Assembly (NCBI GenBank): GCA_031180725.1
Contig: JAPSLO010000002.1
Location: forward strand, 1 to 64,000
Direction of reading: 5' to 3'
DNA length: 64,000 nucleotides
DNA from: Roseomonas sp.
Lineage (GTDB): Bacteria; Pseudomonadota; Alphaproteobacteria; Acetobacterales; Acetobacteraceae
In this document: in pieces, positions 58,556-64,000 of the stretch
Position numbering within the stretch: position 1 is the first letter of the stretch
Layout: every line of letters begins with the position of its first letter
Program-made: the position numbers and the translations under genes
Notes under the pieces: model-generated
Seen by the model: only the letters and a program-made list of their open reading frames with translations
Database searches by the model: none
Told to the model about the DNA's origin: nothing

Positions 58556-60958
58556 ATGGCGGGCCCTTCGAAGACGCCCCGGATCGAGGAATATGAAGGG
58601 CCGGCCGGCGGCTATGGCTCGCTGCGGTCCGTCGGCGAGATCCTGGTACGTGAGGAGATCCCCAACCGCATCGCCACCCTGCAGCACCAGAACAAGCCCG
58701 GCGGCTACATGTGCGTCAGCTGTTCCTGGGCAAAGCCGTCCGAGCCCCTGCCCTTCGAGTACTGCGAGAACGGCGCCAAGGCGACCGCGTGGGAAACCAC
58801 GCGCCGGCGCGTCGATCCTGCCTTCTTCGAAAAGCACAGCCTGACCGAGCTGGAAGGCTGGTCCGACTATCGTCTGGAGGAAGCCGGGCGGCTGACGGAG
58901 CCGATGCGTTGGGACCCGGAAACCGACCGCTATCGCCCCGTCTCCTGGGAAAGCGCCTTCGAGGAGATCGGCCGAGAGCTGCGCACCCTGCGCGAGGATC
59001 CCGACCAGGTGATCTTCTACACCAGCGGCCGGGCCAGCCTGGAAGCCAGCTACATGTTCCAGCTCCTTGCCCGGATGTACGGCACCAACAACCTGCCCGA
59101 CAGTTCCAACATGTGCCACGAATCCACCAGCGTGGCGCTGCCGGAAAGCATCGGCGTGCCTGTCGGCACCGTGACGCTCCAGGATTTCGACCAGACCGAC
59201 CTCATCCTTTATCTTGGCCACAACATCGCCACCACCGCGCCGCGCATGCTGCACCAGTTCCAACGCGCGAAGGAGCGCGGGGTGACGATCATCAGCTTCA
59301 ACCCGCTGCGTGAGCGTGGGCTGGAACGCTTCACCGACCCGCAGTCCCCGCGCCAGATGCTGACCGGATCGGAGACGCCGATTTCCGACACCATCCTGCA
59401 GGTACGTGTGGGGGGCGACCTGGCGGCTCTGACCGGCATCTGCAAGGCACTGATCACGATGGACGATGCGGCCGGCACGGAGCCCACCGACCGCGAAGTA
59501 CTGCTCCGCCAGACAAAGGACGATGCCGGTTTCAGCGCAAAGGCGGCCTCCGCCCGTGCCAAGTCACGGCGGGTGCTGGACCACGACTTCATCGCCGCCC
59601 ACACCACGGGCTTCGAAGCCCTTGCCGCGCATTGCCGGGGCGTGGACTGGGCCGAGATCGAGCGCATCTCCGGCCTCACCCGCGCACAGCTGGAGGAGGT
59701 GGCTGCAGCCTATGCGCGGGCGAATCGCTGCATGGCGCTGTATGGCATGGGGCTGACGCAGCATGTGGGCGGCGTCGAGACGGTGCAGATGCTAGCCAAC
59801 CTGCTGCTGCTGCGCGGCAATATCGGCAAGGCCGGCGCCGGCATCTGCCCGGTGCGCGGCCATTCCAACGTGCAGGGCCAGCGCACGGTCGGTATCACAG
59901 AAAAGCCGGAGCTCGCGCCACTTGACCGGCTCGAGGAGCTGTACGGCTTTAAGGCCCCGCGCCGTGAAGGCTACACCACCGTGACCGGGCTGGAAGCGAT
60001 GGTTGCAGGCCGCGTGCGTGCCTTTATCGCCCTGGGCGGCAACATGGTCCGGGCCGCGCCTGACCAGCAGCGGGTGGAGGCCGCCTGGCGGCGGCTGCGC
60101 CTGACCGTGGCGGTGGCAACCAAGCTCAACCGCAGCCATGTCGTGCATGGCGAGATCGCCTATCTTCTGCCCTGCCTCGGCCGCATCGAGATCGACGAAC
60201 AGGCCACTGGCCCGCAGATGGTCTCCATGGAAAGCAGCGTGGCGCAGTTCCACGCCTCGCACGGACGAGTGAAGCCTGCCTCGCCTTCCCTCCGGTCGGA
60301 GCCGGCGATCATCGCCGGCATGGCCGAGGCCACGCTGCCGTCGAACCCGCGTGTGAACTGGCGTGAATGGGTCGGCAACTATGCGCTGATCCGCGATGCC
60401 ATCGAACGCACCTGGCCTGACACTTTCGCCCGCTTCAATGAGAGGATCGAAATGCCAGGCGGCTTTCCGCGCCCCCTCGCCGCGCGCGAACGCGCCTGGG
60501 CCACCCGTAGTGGTAAGGCAAATTTCATTACGCCGACGCGCCTCTTTGGCGGCGCCCCCGGCACGCTGGAAATGCCGGACGTATTGCAGCTCACGACCTT
60601 CCGCAGCAACGACCAGTTCAACACCACGGTCTATGGCTATCACGACCGCTTCCGCGGCGTGCGCGGCACGCGGCTGGTGGTGTTCATGAACAAGGCGGAT
60701 ATCGAGCGGCTTGGGCTGGAGGCCGACTTGGCGGTGGACATCACGACCGCGCTCGACAGCGAAGGCCCGCCACGCCGCGTGGAGGGCTTCCGGGTGGTGC
60801 CCTACGATATCCCGCAGGGTTGCTGCGGCGCCTACTATCCGGAAGCGAACCCGCTGGTCCCGCTCTCCCACCACGACAAACGCGCGCATACACCGGCTTA
60901 CAAAGCCATTCCCGTGCGCATCACGCCTTCGCAAGACCCGCAGCCACGGATCGGCTGA
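58556..60958 (+). CDS. YdeP/FdhF-type molybdopterin oxidoreductase
   Basis: 800 residues of the DMSO-reductase family, YdeP branch. An N-terminal CxxC (C53 and C56 in YMCVSCSWAKP) is followed by the Mo-cofactor domains: SGRASLEASYMFQLLARMYG, NMCHESTSVALPESIG (ligand-region Cys, about 186), LILYLGHNIATTAPRM, ALYGMGLTQHVGG and GICPVRGHSNVQGQ. The C-terminal domain contains RSGKANFITP and YDIPQGCCGAYYPEANPLVP. Homologues are annotated as formate dehydrogenase-like or acid-resistance proteins, and their substrate is uncertain. The FdhD gene starts immediately after its stop, supporting a molybdenum enzyme needing sulfuration. Confidence 0.92.
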   Translation: MAGPSKTPRIEEYEGPAGGYGSLRSVGEILVREEIPNRIATLQHQNKPGGYMCVSCSWAKPSEPLPFEYCENGAKATAWETTRRRVDPAFFEKHSLTELEGWSDYRLEEAGRLTEPMRWDPETDRYRPVSWESAFEEIGRELRTLREDPDQVIFYTSGRASLEASYMFQLLARMYGTNNLPDSSNMCHESTSVALPESIGVPVGTVTLQDFDQTDLILYLGHNIATTAPRMLHQFQRAKERGVTIISFNPLRERGLERFTDPQSPRQMLTGSETPISDTILQVRVGGDLAALTGICKALITMDDAAGTEPTDREVLLRQTKDDAGFSAKAASARAKSRRVLDHDFIAAHTTGFEALAAHCRGVDWAEIERISGLTRAQLEEVAAAYARANRCMALYGMGLTQHVGGVETVQMLANLLLLRGNIGKAGAGICPVRGHSNVQGQRTVGITEKPELAPLDRLEELYGFKAPRREGYTTVTGLEAMVAGRVRAFIALGGNMVRAAPDQQRVEAAWRRLRLTVAVATKLNRSHVVHGEIAYLLPCLGRIEIDEQATGPQMVSMESSVAQFHASHGRVKPASPSLRSEPAIIAGMAEATLPSNPRVNWREWVGNYALIRDAIERTWPDTFARFNERIEMPGGFPRPLAARERAWATRSGKANFITPTRLFGGAPGTLEMPDVLQLTTFRSNDQFNTTVYGYHDRFRGVRGTRLVVFMNKADIERLGLEADLAVDITTALDSEGPPRRVEGFRVVPYDIPQGCCGAYYPEANPLVPLSHHDKRAHTPAYKAIPVRITPSQDPQPRIG

Positions 60959-60959
60959 G

Positions 60960-61805
60960 ATGGACCCGTCCTGCCGGCTGCCTAGCCTGGTGGTGCGCGG
61001 CGGCGTCGTGCAGCCCGGAGCACGCCAAGCGGCAGAGGAAGTCGCCATCGCGCTGGATTACGCGGGCCACTCCCATGCCGTGCTGATGGCGACACCAGCG
61101 GATGTGGAGGACCTGGCCGTCGGCTTCACCCTGACGGAAGGCATCGCACGCCGGATGGAGGAGATCGAGGAGATCCTCGTCATCCAGCGGCCGGAGGGTC
61201 TGGTAGCCAAGCTCTGGCTTACGCCGGACCTTTGCCGAGATCTCGATGCGCGGCGGCGGGCCATGGCGGGACCCACCGGATGTGGTCTGTGCGGCGTACA
61301 GAGCCTGGAAGCCGCGCTGCGCCCGCCGCCACCGGTGCCGGCCGGCGGGTGTTTCTCGGCCGCAGACATCAGCGCAGCACTGGTTGGCATGCTGGACCGG
61401 CAGACGCTGGGTATGGCGACGCGGGCGGCGCATGCCGCGGCGCTGTGGCGGCCTGGGGAAGGCTGCGTCGCAGTGCGCGAGGATGTTGGCCGGCACAATG
61501 CGCTGGACAAGCTTGCCGGAGCGCTGGCGCGATCGGGACGGTCAGCCACCGGAGGCCTTATCGTCCTGTCCAGCCGGGTCTCAGTGGAGATGGTGCAGAA
61601 GGCGGCGCGGATGGGCGCGGCAGCCGTCGCAGCGATCTCCGCGCCCACCGCACTCGCGGTCCGTACCGCGGCCGCCGCCGGCCTGACCCTGGTAGCCGTG
61701 GCGCGCGAGGACGGTTTCGAGGTCTTCACCGGCCCTGAGCGCATCGCCCCAGCCGCACCGACGGGCGACGCGGTGGCAGAGCCATACGCGATCAGCGTCG
61801 GTTGA
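60960..61805 (+). CDS. fdhD: FdhD sulfurtransferase for molybdoenzyme activation
   Basis: About 281 residues. Contains the FdhD signature CxxC in GPTGCGLCGVQSLE (C108, C111), EDLAVGFTLTEGI, and VREDVGRHNALDKLAGAL, GLIVLSSRVSVEMVQKAARM. It passes sulfur from a cysteine desulfurase to the molybdenum cofactor. It starts 1 nt after the oxidoreductase stop, so both are co-translated and it likely serves that enzyme. Confidence 0.95.
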   Translation: MDPSCRLPSLVVRGGVVQPGARQAAEEVAIALDYAGHSHAVLMATPADVEDLAVGFTLTEGIARRMEEIEEILVIQRPEGLVAKLWLTPDLCRDLDARRRAMAGPTGCGLCGVQSLEAALRPPPPVPAGGCFSAADISAALVGMLDRQTLGMATRAAHAAALWRPGEGCVAVREDVGRHNALDKLAGALARSGRSATGGLIVLSSRVSVEMVQKAARMGAAAVAAISAPTALAVRTAAAAGLTLVAVAREDGFEVFTGPERIAPAAPTGDAVAEPYAISVG

Positions 61806-61883
61806 AGCTGGCAAGCGCGCCTGGTTCCAAACCAGGGCCACACCGCAACGTTCAGCGGCCGAGGGACAGGGCGTGAGGCCAGC

Positions 61884-62345
61884 TTGGGCGCACAACGATA
61901 TCTCAGTGCTGTGATGCTGGCTTTGGGTGCAATGCTCGCCGCTTGCGGCAGCGAGGACCGGCCCATAGAGCGGGAGCGCGTGCGCACGCCGCCACAGGGC
62001 GCAGCCGATGCGCGGATCCCCTACTACCAAGACAACCTGTTCCAGGTAGCGCGTGGTGCGCGCTTCTTCTCATGGTACGGTTGCGGCAGTTGCCATGCGG
62101 CTGGCGGTGACGAGGCGCTGGACCTGGCGGATGGAAAGTGGCGGCATGGCGGCGACTTCGACGCCGTCTTCGCCTCGATCGCGCAGGGACGTGCACCGGG
62201 CATGCCAGCCTATGGCAGCCGGATGCCGGTTGAGACGCTGTGGCAGGTCACTGCCTATGTGCGAGACATCGAGAAGCAGGACGCCGCGACACGGCGGCGG
62301 CAGGATCTCGACCGCCGGGCCGAGGGCGGCGGACGGGGATCGTGA
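61884..62345 (+). CDS. Cytochrome c lipoprotein upstream of the caa3 oxidase
   Basis: About 153 residues. A hydrophobic N-terminus ends in a lipobox-like LGAMLAACGS. A single c-type haem site is SWYGCGSCHAAGG, with a Met ligand candidate in APGMPAYGSRMP. The start is uncertain: TTG 61884 gives a normal signal peptide, while GTG 61911 or ATG 61914 make a very short one. Its stop overlaps the subunit II start (GTGA), so it is coupled to the oxidase and may donate electrons to it. Confidence 0.85.
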   Translation: MGAQRYLSAVMLALGAMLAACGSEDRPIERERVRTPPQGAADARIPYYQDNLFQVARGARFFSWYGCGSCHAAGGDEALDLADGKWRHGGDFDAVFASIAQGRAPGMPAYGSRMPVETLWQVTAYVRDIEKQDAATRRRQDLDRRAEGGGRGS

Positions 62346-63331
62346 CCTTGCGACGTGCAGCGCTTCTCCTCACATGCCTGCTCACTGGCTGCAGCGGGGT
62401 GCAATCCGCCCTCGATCCCGCAGGTGAACAGGCCTCCCGACTGCACGGGCTGCTCGGGCTGATGCTATGGGTCTGCGGTGCCGTCTATCTGCTCGTGCTC
62501 GCCTTCCTGGGCTGGGCGATCTGGCGGTCGCGGCACCAGACCGGTACGGCCCCGCAGGATCATCATATGCGGGCTGGCCTGCTCACCTGGGCGCTGATCA
62601 TTACTGCCGGCATCGGCACTCTCGCCACCGCCAGCTTCCTGGTGGACCGCGCACTGGCAGCCGCGCGCCAGGAGGATGCGTTGATAATCAGGATCACCGC
62701 GCATCAATGGTGGTGGCGCATCACCTACCTCGATCCCGCATCCGGCGCATGGATCGAGACGGCGAATGAGTTGCACCTGCCGCTCGGCCAGACGGCGCGG
62801 CTGGAACTCGCCGCCTCCGATGTCATCCACAGCTTCTGGGTCCCGAATCTGAGCGGCAAGCTGGACGTCATTCCCGGCCGGCGCAACGTACTGGACATCA
62901 CACCCCAGCGGGTCGGCTGGTACCGCGGTCAGTGCGCGGAATTCTGCGGGTTGCAGCACGCGCTGATGGGACTGGATGTGCGTGTTGCACCGGCGGAGGA
63001 ATTCGCCGCCTGGCTCGCGACCCAGGCTGCGCCCGCAGCAGAGCCGCCCGATACAGTGCTGGCCCGCGGGCGGGATCTGTTCACGAGCGGCCCCTGCGCC
63101 GCCTGCCACACGGTGCGCGGAACGGGCGCGGCGGGCCAGGCCGGCCCCGACCTGACGCATTTCGGCGCGCGTCGCACCCTGGCCGCCAGCACGCTGACCA
63201 ACAACCGCGGCAATCTGCAAGGCTGGATCGTCAACCCGGAGGCCCTGAAGCCCGGCACGCTGATGCCCGCCACGGAGCTGACGCCGGAGGATGCCGACGC
63301 GCTGGCGCGATACCTCGCATGGCTGCGCTAG
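62342..63331 (+). CDS. ctaC: Cytochrome c oxidase subunit II with fused cytochrome c (caa3 type)
   Basis: About 329 residues. Lipoprotein-type signal (LLLTCLLTGCSG), two transmembrane helices (about 36-60 and 78-100), and the cupredoxin domain with HQWWWRITYL, ASDVIHSFWVPNLSGK and the CuA ligands in QCAEFCGLQHALMGLDV (about 197). A C-terminal cytochrome c domain has haem motif CAACHTVRG (about 250) and LMPATELT (Met ligand). GTG 62342 overlaps the preceding stop. It accepts electrons and passes them to subunit I. Confidence 0.95.
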   Translation: MTLRRAALLLTCLLTGCSGVQSALDPAGEQASRLHGLLGLMLWVCGAVYLLVLAFLGWAIWRSRHQTGTAPQDHHMRAGLLTWALIITAGIGTLATASFLVDRALAAARQEDALIIRITAHQWWWRITYLDPASGAWIETANELHLPLGQTARLELAASDVIHSFWVPNLSGKLDVIPGRRNVLDITPQRVGWYRGQCAEFCGLQHALMGLDVRVAPAEEFAAWLATQAAPAAEPPDTVLARGRDLFTSGPCAACHTVRGTGAAGQAGPDLTHFGARRTLAASTLTNNRGNLQGWIVNPEALKPGTLMPATELTPEDADALARYLAWLR

Positions 63332-64000
63332 ACCTCAACGCGCCGCAAGCCGATCTCGCGCAGGATGCTGCCGCGCTGGACGCCATTTGGCGTGACCCGC
63401 CGGGCATCCGCGGCTTCCTGACCACCGTGGACCATAAGCGCATCGCCGCACGCTATCTCGTCACCACCCTTGCCCTGCTGGTCATCGCCGGCATCCTGGC
63501 GCTGGACATGCGGCTGCAGCTCTCGCAGCCGGGCTTGGAGCGCATGGGGCCGCAGGCCTATAATGAAGCCTTCACGCTGCACGGCTCGACCATGCTGTTC
63601 CTGGTCTCCGTGCCGGTCATGGAAGCGATGGCCATCTGGCTGGTGCCGCTCATGCTGGGCCAGCGCAACCTGGCCTACCCGCGGCTAACGGCCTATAGCT
63701 ACTGGCTGTATCTCGGCGGCGTGCTGATGCTCTGGGTGCCGCATGCCCTCGGCATCACGCCCGATCTCGGCTGGTTCCAGTATCCGCCACTTTCCGGTCC
63801 CGCCTATGGGCCGGGGCATCGGGTGGACATCTGGGCGCAGATGATCACCTTCACCGAAGTCGCGGCGCTCGCCGCCTCGGTAAATGTGGCTGTGACCATC
63901 CTGAAGATGCGGCCACCCGGCATGACGCTGGCACGCATGCCGCTGTTCCTCTGGGCGATGCTCGTTACCTCGGTGATGACGGTGCTGGCGTTGCCGGCAG
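63319..64000 (+). CDS. ctaD: Cytochrome c oxidase subunit I (partial, runs off the window)
   Basis: ATG 63319 overlaps the end of the subunit II gene by 13 nt. The visible 227 residues read TTVDHKRIAARYLVTTLALL, then EAFTLHGSTMLFLVSVPVME, IWLVPLMLGQRNLAYPRLTA and YSYWLYLGGVLMLW. HGSTM carries the haem a His ligand, as in HGTTM of the family. The DHKRI motif at the N-terminus is standard. It is the catalytic haem-copper subunit. The rest lies beyond the window. Confidence 0.93.
   Translation, partial: MAALDLNAPQADLAQDAAALDAIWRDPPGIRGFLTTVDHKRIAARYLVTTLALLVIAGILALDMRLQLSQPGLERMGPQAYNEAFTLHGSTMLFLVSVPVMEAMAIWLVPLMLGQRNLAYPRLTAYSYWLYLGGVLMLWVPHALGITPDLGWFQYPPLSGPAYGPGHRVDIWAQMITFTEVAALAASVNVAVTILKMRPPGMTLARMPLFLWAMLVTSVMTVLALPA

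Overview
This is a GC-rich stretch of bacterial chromosome. Gene content points to an alphaproteobacterium of the Acetobacteraceae type (Roseomonas-like). The clues are four solo Bug/TctC-type binding proteins, an Azospirillum/Methylobacterium-style chemosensory cluster, a YdeP-type molybdoenzyme and a caa3 oxidase operon. The organism assignment is inference from gene content only. No rRNA, tRNA or CRISPR array was found.

Layout. (1) 1-1033: the tail of a membrane protein, a decayed EthD-family gene carrying a 13-bp tandem duplication, and an XRE-like regulator. (2) 1664-14158: one tightly packed chemosensory operon. It runs soluble MCP with two signalling tips, triple-CheW scaffold, CheB, HEAT-repeat protein, CheR, receiver, CheA, small STAS-like protein, CheY, CheC and an HWE-type PAS kinase-receiver. 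Many genes overlap by 4 nt. No flagellar gene is present, so the output may not be swimming. (3) 14460-17279 (minus): type III polyketide synthase, methyltransferase and FAD hydroxylase, the trio known for alkylresorcinol/alkylquinone synthesis. (4) 17988-22393 (minus): an XagABC-like extracellular polysaccharide system with a large GT2 synthase. (5) 22553-28288: an SDR pseudogene, a DUF892 (YciE/F) fusion protein, a patatin plus PhaC-like hydrolase pair, and a TetR regulator. (6) 28423-32915: an RND efflux pump (adaptor and transporter) divergent from the TetR gene, with a candidate operator and a strong intercistronic hairpin. (7) 33191-38483: an IclR regulator divergent from a catabolic-looking operon (DHODH-like flavoprotein, two Bug proteins, DUF6282 protein). 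(8) 38490-39450: a broken IS630-type transposase. (9) 39974-45247: a giant hybrid sensor with two complete histidine kinase modules and two receivers. (10) 45280-58378: a second catabolic region. It holds GntR/FCD, LVIVD protein, Bug, isochorismatase-fold hydrolase, MarR, benzoylformate decarboxylase, aldehyde dehydrogenase, a Liv-type ABC importer with a frameshifted binding protein, and another Bug protein. (11) 58556-64000: YdeP-like molybdopterin oxidoreductase, FdhD, a cytochrome c lipoprotein, and caa3 oxidase subunit II and subunit I (cut by the window end).

How the parts fit. The two catabolic regions pair local regulators and periplasmic binding proteins with soluble enzymes. In region 10, benzoylformate decarboxylase and aldehyde dehydrogenase would convert an aryl 2-oxoacid to aldehyde and then acid, with uptake by the Liv importer. 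The palindrome upstream of marR suggests local control. The chemosensory island and the giant hybrid kinase are the most unusual parts: tandem-tip receptor, triple CheW and embedded HEAT protein in one, double kinase in the other. At least four genes show decay or frameshift (EthD-like, SDR, IS630 transposase, Liv binding protein).
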